A DNA stretch of 64,000 nt from Triatoma infestans. Its lineage: Eukaryota; Arthropoda; Insecta; Hemiptera; Reduviidae. The notes beneath the pieces were generated by a model. That model was given only the letters and a program-made list of their open reading frames with translations. It was not told the origin of the DNA and searched no databases. How positions within the stretch are numbered: position 1 is the stretch's first letter; every line of letters begins with the position of its first letter. The stretch is taken from assembly GCA_011037195.1 (NCBI GenBank), contig JAAEAF010003075.1:96974-160973 (forward strand). Direction: 5' to 3'. The translations under genes and the position numbers were made by a program. Shown here one piece after another: positions 1 through 12,900 of the stretch.

Positions 1-741
1 CACTCGAGTTTTGAAGAAGGGTTTTACAGACTCGGCGTGCGGCTTGTTGTGCGTAAATTGATGTGGATGTTTCGGCAGCTTCTGGGAACTATGGCGGTTT
101 ATAGTTTATAGCTCATAGGTGGCGGTTTATAGTTGAATGGAATACGCCTAATTCACCTGAATTTCTTCTGGTTCCGGAGCAAGTATCCACCTTTACCTGT
201 TGGCAGAAGTGTTGAATCTAAGGAAAGAGGACGTCCTGGATGAAACTACCTTTCCAAGCTCATATCACCCACTCTACATTTTTTGTATCAGATTTGTCTA
301 GCCCGTTATCTTTATAGAGCCTTCCCTCTCTACTTCATTAATTATGAAAGCGGCGTTTGTGGCAGTAGCCTTTTTTAAAGGCAAAATCGCCTAAATTTCT
401 AGATTCATCTTGGTCATTTCTTAAACGCTCACAAATTGCATAATCTTTCCACAAGCTGATACAAGCATAAACTGACAATAAAAGAGGTATCTAGTAATAA
501 ACTAGAGGTATTTAGGTAAAAGAGGTGTTTAGTAAAGTAACTTCTAGTATAATACGGTTGAAAATGAAGAGAAAAAAACGCAAAGACTTCTTTTATACCT
601 CAATATTATAATTTTAATTAAGCAAGAATTTTTTAAATGTATACATACAATAATAATTTATAATTTTTTAAAAGATTGTATAACGCCAAAGAGCTGTATC
701 AGAGAGACTTAACAACAGCAAATGTAACGAACTTCTAGGAG
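1..741. other. AT-rich stretch with no gene seen
   Basis: I found no convincing reading frame, splice-bounded exon or recognisable repeat here on either strand. It may be flanking or intronic sequence of a gene outside the window. Confidence 0.4.
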
Positions 742-960
742 AGTAGAGATTAGTTGAGTGGGAGCGCGGTGGACTAGCAAAGCGGGGGTCCCGTTTCGAG
801 TCTAGCAGCGCTGCCCTTAGATTTTCTCTTTAGCTCCAGAAATGAACAGTAACGAGGGAACACTGTCCGGAGGCCAACAGTGCACTGAGAGAGAAAGCTC
901 CGGGCGCCAATAGCCTTAGATGATGGCGCGCAACAACTTCTAGGTTATGAATAAAAATAG
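742..960 (+). repeat. SINE-A copy 1, tRNA-type
   Basis: A diverged copy of the SINE family best seen at 36292-36525. The tRNA-like head shows a B-box-like motif (gtttcgagtct), followed by the family body (ctgcccttagattttctc) and the closing motif ctccgggcgccaatagcc. It lies about 110 bp upstream of a family-A repeat. Confidence 0.75.
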
Positions 961-1702
961 TGTAACGTTTTTGTCGTCTTTCTTTACAAAAAAGAAAATG
1001 AATTTTATGGAAGTTAAAATTGAATTGTACAATTGCCATTCTCCGGATACAATTGATCTGTATTTTTTTAATCTGGTGTGAAACACTCACACGACTTTTC
1101 TAAATGCAATTTAAATCCCAAATTTTCTCCTAACGGCAGTTTTACTAAACGTTTAATTATCTTCAATGCTTATCAACTAACCATTTAGGGAAACATGCCC
1201 TTCCAGTTCCTCGAAAACTCCTCTAAAATCAATTTTCAGCAAAAAGTTACAAAAAAGCAATATAACTCGAATGTATAGTTACTATATCATGGTTAACGAA
1301 AGCCGATAGTGTCTTTATGGAGAAAATCGCAGAAAAGTGGAAGAAAAAACTGTTCAGTACACGATTTTTTTTTTCTAAACTCGGAATTTTTGCATCCATA
1401 AAAAATTCTAATTAACATGATTTGGATGATAGAATTGTATAATAAACTAAAACAGCACAGTTTAGCGAAAAGCATTACTCCGCCTTTCTTCCAAGACCTC
1501 CCCTCCTTAAATGAATTTTCTCGGATAAATGTTTCCGAAACTTTAAAAAAAATCGTTCGATAAAAATTGAAATTCAGTAAAGTTGTGGTTGCACTGAAGA
1601 ATTTTGAAAGATAATTTCCTGTCTGGTTACATAATGATACTTAAACGGAACAATGTCAAGCCTCAATTTTCTGCGATTTATCGTTTTTGAGCAGTATATA
1701 TA

Positions 1703-3077
1703 CAGGGTGACCAGAGTTATATGCTCCACCCACTTTTTTTTTAAACGGCTGGAAATTTCGAAAAAATAGAAAACACGTATTTAATCATTTTTAGTCTAGT
1801 TTATTTTCAGTGATTGATCCATTTTTTTATACCCCAATATCCCGAGATACAGCATCCAACTTTTTTTTTTCAAATGGAACATTATATTTTTTTTTGCATA
1901 TTTTTATAGTACTTGAGCTCCTAAAAAAAAAAAAAAAAAAATTTAAAATCGGTTAGGTTTTTCAAAAGTTATGGTAATTTAAAATATGAAAAACAAATTT
2001 CAGTTTAATGTCAAAATTACCTTCTTTTTTTTTTTAAAGAAGCTGTTCAAACTGGGCACCATCAACGGATAGGCAAGCCAAAGCTCTGGACTCCCACGCT
2101 CTGTTTGCAGCAGCACTTAGGTGGCAAAGTCAACATCTAGGCAGGCTAGAGTTATTCGACGTTCCAGATCTTCGACTGAAGCCACGGGATTAAGGTTACT
2201 GTACACTTCATTTTGTAGATATCCCCACAAAAAATGGACAAAAAATGCAAATTTTATGGACTGATGAATCAAAGTTTACCAACAATGGCCTTCTTAATCG
2301 TTGGAACTTTAGAATATGGGCAGAAGAAAATCCACAAGTTACCCTCGCCACACGCCATCAGGTTGTTTTTTCTACAAACGTTTGGTGTGGAGTTTTAGGA
2401 AACCAACTAATAGGCCCAAACTTCTACAGAGAGAACTTAACTGGTGAAAGGTATCTAACTTTTTTAAGAGACATTTTGCCAGTTCTGCTTGAAGATGTTC
2501 CTCTAAAACGTCGGCTAGATATGTATTTTCAACAAGATGGTTGCCCGGCACATAAGGCGAGAGTTGCTCGACGTTACCTGGACAGAAATTTCCATGAAAA
2601 GTGGTTAGGAACTCATGGTCCGATCCAATGGCCACCTCGATCTCCGGACTTAACCCCAATGGACTATTTTTTGTGGGGATATCTAAAAAATAAAGTGTAC
2701 AGTAACCTTAATTCCGTGGCTTCAGTCGAAGATCTGGAACCTCGAATAACTCTAACTTGCCTAGATGTTGACTTCGCCACTAGTGCTGCTACAAACAGAG
2801 CGTGGGATTCCAGAGCTTTGGCTTGCCTATCCGTTGATGGTGCCCAGTTTGAACAGCTTCTTTAAAAAAAAAATAAGGTAATTTTGACATTAAACCATTA
2901 AACTGAAATTTGTTTTTCATGTTTTAAATTACCATAACTTTTCAAAAACTTAAAAAAATGGATCAATCACTGAAAATAAACTAGACTAAAAATGATTACA
3001 TACGAGTTTTCTATTTTTTCGAAATTTCCCGCCGTTTAAAAAAAAAGTGGGTGGAGCATATAACTCTGGTCACCCTA
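1703..3077 (+). mobile_element. Mariner-like element with fold-back structure
   Basis: The ends are cagggtgaccagagttatat (left) and the inverted equivalent ending ggtcaccct (right), flanked by TA, as expected for Tc1/mariner. The arms are far longer than usual. 1703-2235 is an imperfect reverse complement of 2666-3077, including the 3' end of the transposase gene. The left half of a normal element, with the 5' UTR and the DNA-binding half of the transposase, is absent. The left arm has about 105 bp (roughly 1830-1940) that the right arm lacks. The element sits inside repeat family A. It cannot make a full transposase but keeps both ends. Confidence 0.85.
2245..2865 (+). pseudogene. Mariner-type transposase, catalytic half only
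   Basis: The open frame covers 206 residues of a mariner/Tc1 DDE transposase. Catalytic aspartates are visible: D7 in WTDES, D98 in QQDGCPAHKA, and D135 in PPRSPDLTPMDYFLWG. By my count 36 residues separate the second and third, giving a DD36D spacing. The N-terminal helix-turn-helix half is missing because upstream sequence was replaced by an inverted copy of the gene's own 3' end. The frame itself has no stops, so the damage is recent or the arm is still being copied. A functional transposase is not expected from this copy. Confidence 0.85.
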
Positions 3078-3359
3078 TATATATATATATACAAAATTAT
3101 AATTTAATTATTTTATATATCTGTATCTACCTGCATATATATATATATATATATGAATGATGAAAATTTGACGCGATCGCAATAAACTCTCATTAACACT
3201 AGCAGTAAGAGGAAATAAAAAGTCACCAAGTCGCAAGCGACAATTGATTCATGATTAAGATCTTATTCAATACAATATCAAAAAAATTATAATGTAAACA
3301 CCAGGACATATTTTTTATAATTAAAAATAAGAGAAAGTAAAAATATCAAATAACATTAA

Positions 3360-3965
3360 AGCCGGCTACACACGTAACTGCATACTTGAACGGTATACTT
3401 GCGCAGTCGACTTGTACATGCATACTTGATCGTTTGTATGGAAGACTTGCGCAAGTCAGAAAATGTTTAAAATTTCATACTGCATACTTGTGGGCGCCAT
3501 CTTGTTCATGTTTAAAACGTCATTGTGCAACCTCTCAGTCAGTAAAAGTGTATAAAGGTTACTTTATCAAAACATATATAATTCATAAATAATTATGTCG
3601 GCTAATTTTAGGAAGGGGCATAGATCAATTATCGAAGAATTTATTCGTATTTATGAAAGCGAACCGTGTCTGTGGAATATTAAGTGTAAAGACTACCACG
3701 ATAAGGGTAAAAAAGATGTTGCTTATGCCAGACTAGTAACAAAACTGTCAGAAATAGAGCCAAATGTAACTCGAGATATGGTAGTGAAAAAAAATTAACA
3801 GTTAAAACAGTGAAAAAAATTAAAATAAAGCAGCTAAAGCGAGATCGTCGGCATCGGCCATAGTCGCCAGCTGTTTTTTTGTTCAAGTATACATGAGCCG
3901 TGTGGATCACATGTATACTTGCGCAAGTATACCGTTCAAGTATGCAGTAACGTGTGTAGCCGGCT
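3360..3965 (+). mobile_element. PIF/Harbinger-type non-autonomous element
   Basis: The terminal inverted repeats are about 46 bp. The left reads gccggctacacacgtaactg, then a copy of catacttgaacggtatactt; the right end is its near-perfect reverse complement. The flanks are TTAAA on both sides, which can be read as a TAA target duplication if the repeat includes one more terminal base pair. The element is about 605 bp and carries a MADF-like reading frame. TAA-type duplications and a MADF/Myb-like second protein are known traits of PIF/Harbinger transposons. No DDE transposase is present, so movement would need help in trans. Confidence 0.75.
3595..3798 (+). pseudogene. MADF-domain protein fragment inside the Harbinger element
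   Basis: The 67-residue frame starts MSANFRKGHR and has the MADF pattern: a helix (IIEEFIRIYESEP), the CLWN core, KDY and a run of charged residues, then a helix (VAYARLVTKLSEI). It stops after VVKKN in a run of A residues. MADF domains continue beyond that point, so a frameshift there is likely. In Harbinger elements such proteins are thought to bind DNA and carry the transposase to the nucleus. This copy is truncated. Confidence 0.65.
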
Positions 3966-3997
3966 TAAAACACAAAAAATAAACTAACCTATACAGG

Positions 3998-6900
3998 TCA
4001 ATGTACAGTGACACTGGCAAACATTTGCTGCAGGGCGTTTAAAGAGGACGGAGCTTTTGGTAGAGAAAGTGGAGCTGTAGCTCTTAATTCATGTTCTTGT
4101 CTTAATAATTTCCATCTAGCAATTATATGTAAATAATCATCTTTATTTTCAATTTCTCCTAAAGAATCATAAACATGTACCAAACCACGATAATCATATT
4201 CCAGCCCTGAGTAAGTTTCACTGAACAATTTCAAACCTGTTGAATTTAAAAACAAATATATAATAACAAAAACAAAAAAATTACCTTAACCAAAATACCT
4301 TTCACTTACTGATATTGACCTCTATCTTATCGATAACAATCAGATCATAAAATAAAAATCATCCATAACCAAAAACAAGTTCGGAATCTGTATTACTTAC
4401 TTATATTAATAGATCTAAAATAAAGACTCTCAGCTTTTCTATATTCCTTCATATGATAATTATACAAGCTAGCTAAATGACCAACGCTTAATCCAACTTC
4501 ATAATCATCTTGTCCAAGCAGTTTTTCTTTTATTTCAATAGCTTTTAAATGCATTTGCTCAGCCTCCTATTCAAAACATTAAATTGCCAATGAACACAAT
4601 GGACAATTGCAATAATACATCTCAAAACTTTGTCAATAATTAACGGACCAATGATAAAAACAAACACTGTAAATACCTTATATCTCTTCATACTCTGATA
4701 AAGTCTCCCTAGATTTCCATAATGTTTAGCGGTCTGTACATTATTTTCACCAAAGGAAATCAAAGCTAAACGTAAAGCATTTTTATGCAGTTTTTCAGCT
4801 TCAAACAGTAGTTTACTCTCTAATAACACATGTAAATAAAAAAATATTGATTTTTACTCGACTGAATTGCTATAAAAATCAGCTATTATGTTTAGTTTAT
4901 TATGTGTAATAAGTTTTGTTTTTAGTAAGATTTGATTATAATACATAAGTTTAGGATAATGTCTGCAAAATGCAGCCAATTTGTTTGTAACGAAAATCTT
5001 TTACTGCTGAATGTGCGTGAGTGAAATTAAAATTTAAACTAGAAACTTTAGAGTGAAAACAAAATTTATAGAAAAAGAACTTAGTAGTTAGGGAATTTAG
5101 ATGAATGACGGTATAAAAACTAATTCAAGAAATTAAAAATCTTCTGTTCTTGTCGCGAGAAAAAACATCACGTCGATGTTCTATTCTCAATTTAAACAAC
5201 AGCATTTTGAATTCTAAAGATCCCAAATTCTTAAAATTCCTTTTATTTTACTTTTTACCTCCTCTCTTAGTAAGGGAAAATACTGCGACCGTGTCAGGTT
5301 TTTAGAAACGAGTTTTCCCTGAAATTCTATGTTTTCAAATCCTTTAATGTTAAAAGTTTTAAGGAATGCAATAAAAGTATAAAAATTATCTACTGAGGTT
5401 ACATCTAGTTTGTTAGAATTATTATCAATTATTAGAACTTTTTAACACTCAGAAACGACACTACTATGTAGGACAATCTTGGTAATACGAGACATATTAT
5501 TTGCACGAGTATATAATTGCTTGTAAGAGAAAAGATTGACCCCTAATACACTTTTCTTCTGCAATAAATGTTGCAAAATGGTTGCCCAACATATAAGTAC
5601 TTTTTAATTCAATTTACTTACGTGTTTCAGAATAATTAGACATATGATCAAGTGCTATTTCCTCTAATATCAATGCCTTCACTCTTTGAGCTGAAGCCAG
5701 CATTAGATGTTCTTTAGGGAGTAAAACTAGCATTGAATTGATAGCATCTTCCGCATGTTGTCTAAATAATAAAATATATATAAAATATGTCTAAATAATA
5801 AAATATATATAAAATAAAGTATTAATTTTCATAAAATAATAATCATCATAATAATAATTTGAGTAAAAATTGATGCAAAGGACATATATAAATTAAATAC
5901 ATACGAGAATTTCAATAATTTTTTTTTTCCTTTACCTGGCCGCAGTGAATCTTCCAGAACTATATTCATGTACGTATAAGGCATAGGCAAGATCTTCATG
6001 TGTAACCGCAACGTGAAGATTTAGTTGACCATAAATTTCGATTTTCAACTTCAACGCTTGCTAAAAACAAACATACAATTTTTTGTTAAGCATACAGCAA
6101 TGAAATTTAATCTTCGGCTAGTAAATGCATTCACCTCTAGTATAGCAAAAATAGGCACAAAGAAAACACTCAATTAAAGAAACCCTTCCTAGTACTAAAT
6201 ATGGAAATTTCAAACACGTAAAACTACAAATTTTGAATTGTCACGCCTGTTTATAGGCTTAAAATTACCAGCCTTTTTTTGGAATTAGATAATCTGTAAA
6301 TGCCGTGCATTCTATTTTATTTTTTCGATGATTTATTGTTCAATAAATGGGATTTATTTATTAACTACTTTAAAATGTTTGTGATATAAACTTAAAAACA
6401 GTTAGCTGTGGTAGTTTCAAAAAATAAAAAGGGAAAAGCGGATATCTTTCATATTGTCAAGTTAAGTTTACATAAACAAGAAGTGACACATTGGGCGTGG
6501 GTATGTGGCGTCACCACCGCCCACCCTTCGGGGTGCAATCAGCCTCTGGCTCTCCTGGTTGGGGAATCCTTCACCCCACCTAATCCAATCCTGATCCTTT
6601 CCCTTTGCGGGGTTGCCTGTAAGTTACCTGGGTTACTGAACCTCTGTACTTGAGGCAATGGATAGGAATCAGTAGATGGAATCTGTAGATCTATCAGGCG
6701 TGCGATAAGTCACGCTAGCTCGTTAGAGTTGAAAAACGGAACTACGGGCGCATGCTAGTCTCCCAGCCTATTGCTTGCAATTGAGGTAAGATTCGTAGTG
6801 GTCGTGGTTTAACCAATAACTCCAATGACCGAGGTCATGAGTTGAGCGGGAGGAGACTCGCAATATAAAATAAACCCAGGAGCCAGTCCTTTGCTGGAAG

Positions 6901-9900
6901 TGTATCTGCTGGGTATGCGCGGTTCACCAGAGCCTGCTAGAGAGTGCCTTCTCTAGCTTCTGGTAGTGAAGTGTGACCACTTTGCGCGCTGGATGAGCGT
7001 ATCTCACCTGTCTTTAAATGGGTCAAGCGGGGGTGTGCCTAGGAGAGGTATTGCACTAACAGGGTCTCCATGGTGGTGACATCCCTCTCTTGTGCTTGCA
7101 ACGGGGGACTGGTTAACTCGAGAGGGTAGGTACGGTCCTAAAACTACCCTTCAGTACCAAGAGGAAAGGGGTATCACGGGAAGAATGTCTAAAGCTAAAA
7201 TGTATTGAAGATCTATTTTAATTTTGTTAAAATAGAAGCTATTCCTGTTAGTAAAGTTTAATGGGGCCATTACCTTCTTTATTAGTAGTATAAAGTAATG
7301 CCAATTTTTTCAGGCGGGCTTTACGTCCAACTACCAAATTAGGAGTCGTGGACGGGGGCCGAAAAACCTACTTTACTAATAACGTTTTTTAAACAAATAT
7401 AAAATTTAGTAGTTACACGCGGTACTCGAACTGTGGTCTACAAGTCCCTGCTCATAACCACTACACCAACACTTAAAAATACAGTTCGAATTTTGCACGC
7501 GTCTTCCGACTAATGGCAACAATTTTTCCTAGTCGGATAAGTCAACGGTTATTAAAATTTTTTACTTAGTTTTACATTGATGTATTCAGTAAAATATATT
7601 TTTCTAAATTTAAACGAGCAAGTTTTAAAGCTTTAATCAGTTTTTTAATTATCTTTTTTAAATTATCTAATTAGAGAAGATAGTTTAACCTTAGCATGGT
7701 ACAACCCTCAGAAACTTAATTGAACTGGGAATTGTGACGTAATTTAAATCGCCCAAAACAGTCTTTACCACATGTCCAGCAACATTTGCAACTGTGTCAG
7801 TGACACTACTAAAGTAAGTCATACTAGTAATTAATAACACTTTTACAAAAAAAAAATCTTAGGTAAAATGATAGAATACATGTAGTGACTAGCTGTATGA
7901 TCATCCATTTTAATCATGAAATAAAGCCAAAGTTATAATATAGACATTATTCTACAACTACATACCTCATATACTGTTACACTATCTTTCATCGAATCAG
8001 AATTGAGTAGATAAAAGCCATAATCTAATAGAGTATCTGCATATTTAGGATGTTTAGTACCAAAAGATTCACGGGCAAGATATACTGCTTGCCTGACTAG
8101 TGCAACAGCTTTGGAAAATTCCCTTTTTACAACACACGCTTTGGATGCTTGGCTAAGTGCTTCAACAGTCATTCGCTTACAAACGTAGGGTCCTAATTCC
8201 CTAATCGATTTCACACTCCAGTTGTATGCCTTTAAACCATAATAGACAGAGTAAAGCAAAAGAAACATTGTACTTATAATAGTGGCAATTAATATTTTTT
8301 CAAAAAGGATTAGTTTCAATATCATACCTGATTATAATCGCTCATATAAAAGGAATAAAGAGAAAATTGTGTATACAGTCCAGCTAAACAAATTGATTTA
8401 TCATTATATGCTTTGATTTTTTCAACGATCTCTTCAGCCAATTTCTTAGTTCGCGTAGCACACTCAAAATTTGAATAAACTACTTCTGCATACAGTAACC
8501 TAACAACAAATTAGTAGATACAAAAAAAAATAATAAACATACAACAAGAAAATAATAATATCATAAAAAGAGTCCTTTTTACAAAATTGCAACCAGGAAT
8601 GGGTAAAACACTAGCTTTTTTGAAGAAACTCAAGTTTTTTCAGAAAAAATAAGGGTTTAATGGTTTTTCATAGTTTCATTTCTTTTTTATTTCAAACAAG
8701 AAATAACTAAGAAATAATTATGTTCCAGAGAATGTAATCCAGGTTGATAATGACTAGACGAGTCTTGAATAATCCTTTATTTTTTACAGGATTTACGGTC
8801 ATCTTTAGCTGTTTGACGTTATCACTGGAAGTATTTTACTGCGACCTTCACGGTCTATTGTGCTATGCACCTCCGGATGCCGTAGGCTTGGCTTACAGCA
8901 CACCCACCAGGTTAAGCCCCTAAGGAATCTTAATATCCTGGAGGGTTCTAGGGAGGGTATGTCCCCCTCCTCCTCCTGGTAAATGCCAGGTTCCTAATCA
9001 CTGGAAGCATATGTAACAGTAAATAGCACCAACAACTGAAATAAGCTTGGTATGATATTATCAACAATGATTATTGCACTGTTGTAATATTGCACAAAAG
9101 TGTTATCAAATACCTATTATATACATACTTTACAACGTAACTTACAATGAATTATATTGAACAATGATGAATAGTTTCAAACAATTAACAGTGCATTTCA
9201 CTAGTTTTTAGTTTGCATAGTTTAAGAAGTAAACTACTTCTGCATACAGCAACCTAGCAACTAAAATTAGTAGATAGGAAAATAATAAAATCATAAACAA
9301 GAGCTGCAATTTTTACGAATATAATAGGATCCGAAGAGCGGAGAGAAACACACAGTTACTCGCTACCTAGGCCCGACTAGGGTGGGAGATTGTGTATTAT
9401 ACTTGTAGAGAGCTAGCCCTACAAGGGAACAGTTTACAACGAATCACCAACCCCCTACTAGCCTGCTCATCACTCAGTCTAAATCTCTAGCTACCTATTT
9501 CTATTATACATACGTGTGACGTCCTGGCAGTCTGAGTCTCTCTTTTATTATACAGTGTTCAGCATTTATTTAGTTTATTTCTCAAAACTGCTGCCTCACT
9601 AATTTCTCTCCTTCTCAAACCGATTATATTTAGTTGTTGCAACTGTTGATTCTTGTTCAATAAATTTGTAAGTTACTTCAAAATAACTATTTGATAACAT
9701 TAATGTGTAATAATATAGCATTGCTGTAATAGAATGCTGCTAATCCTGTTAGTTTTCAATGTTTGTTGGTGCTAGATTAAGTTCATGCGAATGCTTCAGC
9801 GAAATTGTAAAAGCTGTAGATAGCCTCATTAAAAAGATAGTATTTAATCCTATATATAAAAAAAAAAATTTAATGAAGCTCTAGTCTCTAATATCAACCC

Positions 9901-12900
9901 AACCTGTATTAATGTTTTTGTCGGGCGAGTGGATTACCTCGATGGTAACGTAATTGGCTCAGGGCGCTCCCAGGTCTGGGGTTCGAGTTAAGCAGTGCTG
10001 ACTTGAATTTTCTCTACAGCTCTACATCACTATGGGTAAAGTGATTTGTAACGAGAGAACATTGCTTGGTGGTGACCAGTGCACTAGAAGGCTCCAGGCG
10101 CCTATTACCTCTTACATGGATGCGCCATAAAATATACATAAACATGGGTGAGAATGACGATTTCAAAACTGGGTATTTCTATATTTCAATGATTTAGGCA
10201 ATTAAAAAACATAAAGATATAATAGAAATAATAGTTTTGGGGATATTTAATTGCAATACTAAGCAATGTTTCCTGGCATTTTGCACGAGAAATTTTTTTT
10301 TATTTAAGGCGCGTCAACATCTATGGTCAGAGGCTCCCGGAGCCTTCTCAGTGCACTGCCGGCCTCCGGACACTGTTCTCTCGTTACAGGCTCTGTAGAG
10401 GCTCCTACGAAGAAAAAATCTAAGGGTAGCACAGCTGGACTCGAACCTGGGTCCTCCGCGTGGGAGTCCAGTACGCTAACCACTTATAAAGAAATATTTA
10501 AGTTTTACTTTAAAAAAAAAATTATGTTCCAGGAAGACTGTACTGTATCAGTAGTATAAAGACTACTCTGGCGTCTACTAGAGCTGAGGGGCAAAACTTA
10601 ATGAAAGAAATCTACCTAATAAATGCGCCAGGTTCCGATATGAAATTTTTGGCACATTGAAACCGGAGGAGATCGTATCGCAAAAAGAACTGGTGGGGAA
10701 AACCCTCAATCTCATGAACAGGGGAGGTTTCTCGTAGTTTCTTGTGCCTACTCCCTTATATCTAGTAGATGTAGGGGGGTAGGCACAATAAACGTGGCAA
10801 AATTGGATGCGGTGCCTGGGTTGGAGCCCCCTCTCTAATTCCACTCTAATCTACCTAATAACTCTATGGTAGATTTGTTTTTGATACTAATCCAGTTCAA
10901 CAACCATGTAATTTGAAAATATTTGGATGAAACTAACAGATTACACACAGATTAGGGATAGAAAAGATATCAATGTTTTTACAAATATTATCAAAATGGT
11001 AAATAAAATTTTGGAAGGAACGGGAAGTATTTTCTTCATTTTCTTGTATATTAATACTTCAAACAAAAGATAATTATTATTTTACATATAAATTTTCTTA
11101 TATTTTTTTTTAAAAAAAAAACTTTAAATTAAAAAAAAAATCCTATAACCTGATTAGGATTATCCTGATTAGAACCAACTGCGAGATTACTCTTGCCAAA
11201 GAACTGAGTTCTATCTAAATTCTTCCTAATAAAAATAAATTTTCTTTTATTTAATTATAGCAATTTTGACTTCCTCTTTTGCTCCCCGAATCTTTTGTTT
11301 TTTAATTTGTTCACAGATAAAAAACAAATTCAAAGTTTGCGCCAAGTGGAAGTTGAAAATTACTATAAGACAAAGTCTTGTACATATATATTGTCTAAAT
11401 TCCTGTTGTAAATAAATAAAATTTAGAATTATTAAATAATGAATTTAAAAGCTATTTTGATTATATTACCAAATTTTGTGAAGAAGAACAAAAAAGTTTT
11501 TGTTAATGCAGGAATAGATTTTTTTCAGGTTAAAGTCACTCATTAAACGCGAACAATTTAACTATAGACAATTATTGGCTTCAAAAAAATATTTAAAAAC
11601 AAGAAAAAGTATATTAAAATGGTTTTATGTTTATGACCTCATGTGTTTATACCTTATCTATTTATGTGTGCAAGGTTGTTTTTTGTACATTTAGAAAGCA
11701 TGTTTTTATTTTTTTTAATACATTACTGGTGAGCACGGTGCGAGCCAGAGAAAAAAACTGATTCTTTTAAAAAGAAGAAGTGAAGAAGAAATCATGTCTT
11801 ATTTACTTTATTTAAATGTACCGTAGTGTAAAAAAGATCGTATTAGATTTTAGTATTTTACCTATCTTCCGTTTTAATTTCTTATGCTAACGCATACTTA
11901 CTTATAAGCCTAACATTATTTATTTAAAAATTTTGTCCAAGAAAAATTGATTATAAGTGGTTCTAAGTGAGGTGCGACATTAGGTTTCTATGATTTTTCA
12001 AGTCACTATATACATTCGGTAAAAAATTCCAATTTAACAGAAAAGTCATATAATAAAGTCAGTATGGATTTTTAAATATTAAGTAAATAAAATAATAAAA
12101 TCTCACATAATTTATAAATAGTAAATAATTTTTTTTTTGTAATAATTTTGTATGAAACCCTAATTTTATGTGAAAACAGAAAAATAAGGTCAGTGAATGC
12201 CAGATAACTAAATAAACGCATCCATAAGTAACAATACAAAGTAAAATAAGTTAACAAAATTTTTAATATTTCAATAAGAAGAGAGATAATTTAATTTGTA
12301 TTATTCTTTGTGTTGAATAGTATACAACACATTGTTATGGTAGATAATAAATAATACCCCAAGATCAAATTGTTGATTAAATAAATTCATATGTATACAT
12401 ATACATTTTATCTATTCTTACTTGTGACAGCATTCAAGTGTCTTTCTCCATGAGTGTATATCATCGGGTAATGTGAGACAAAGATTTTTACAAGATTCTA
12501 AAACTTTACCGCTTTCTGCAAACCATCCAGCATCGCTTAAAAATCCACCTATAAATGATTAAATTAATGTTACTGTATTTTTTTTTATAAAACATTTAAT
12601 TAGAAAGTCTTGTTCCGTCGTCGTTATAAAAAAAAATAATGATCTGTTCTTTAGTTGTTACAACTAATTCTGAAGACATATATAATGATCTAGAGAAATT
12701 GTTTCTTGAATTAATGAATATAATAAATTTAGTCAATAATTTTTTCTAGAGAAACTTTTATTTGACTATAACTTGACTAGCCTATCTTCTATACTGATCA
12801 TTCATTTTAACAATTCGCCTCAAATAGATAAGAATCCCCAGATAAAACTCAATAAAAAAGGTCATTTATCCGACCATGTTTAAATCCTCTGAATACACTT

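Larger units (their letters stand above)
1070..3220 (+). repeat. Repeat family A copy 1, split by a mariner insertion
   Basis: The copy begins with the family signature aatctggtgtgaaacactc, which contains a short hairpin. It runs to about 1702 and resumes after the mariner element, ending near 3220 with gcagtaagaggaaataaaaag. Compare the uninterrupted copy at 31990-33008. The left part holds the family's conserved segments, including the tail motif for the region before 'cgtttttgag'. The right part holds gaaaatttgacgcgatcgca. No coding capacity is visible. Confidence 0.75.

Noticed and set aside
830..1090. 86-codon minus frame
   Set aside because: It covers SINE-A copy 1 and the start of repeat family A; the protein is only those repeats read in the wrong strand.
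2372..2659. 95-codon minus frame
   Set aside because: Antisense shadow of the mariner transposase frame.
7400..7475. Possible tRNA gene
   Set aside because: The tRNA-like head belongs to a repeated SINE-B body and does not give a clean full cloverleaf by eye.
9310..9665. Complete LTR retrotransposon
   Set aside because: Only one LTR-like block is present, with no second LTR, primer-binding site or pol sequence nearby.
10323..10559. 78-codon plus frame
   Set aside because: Translation of an inverted SINE-A copy and flank.
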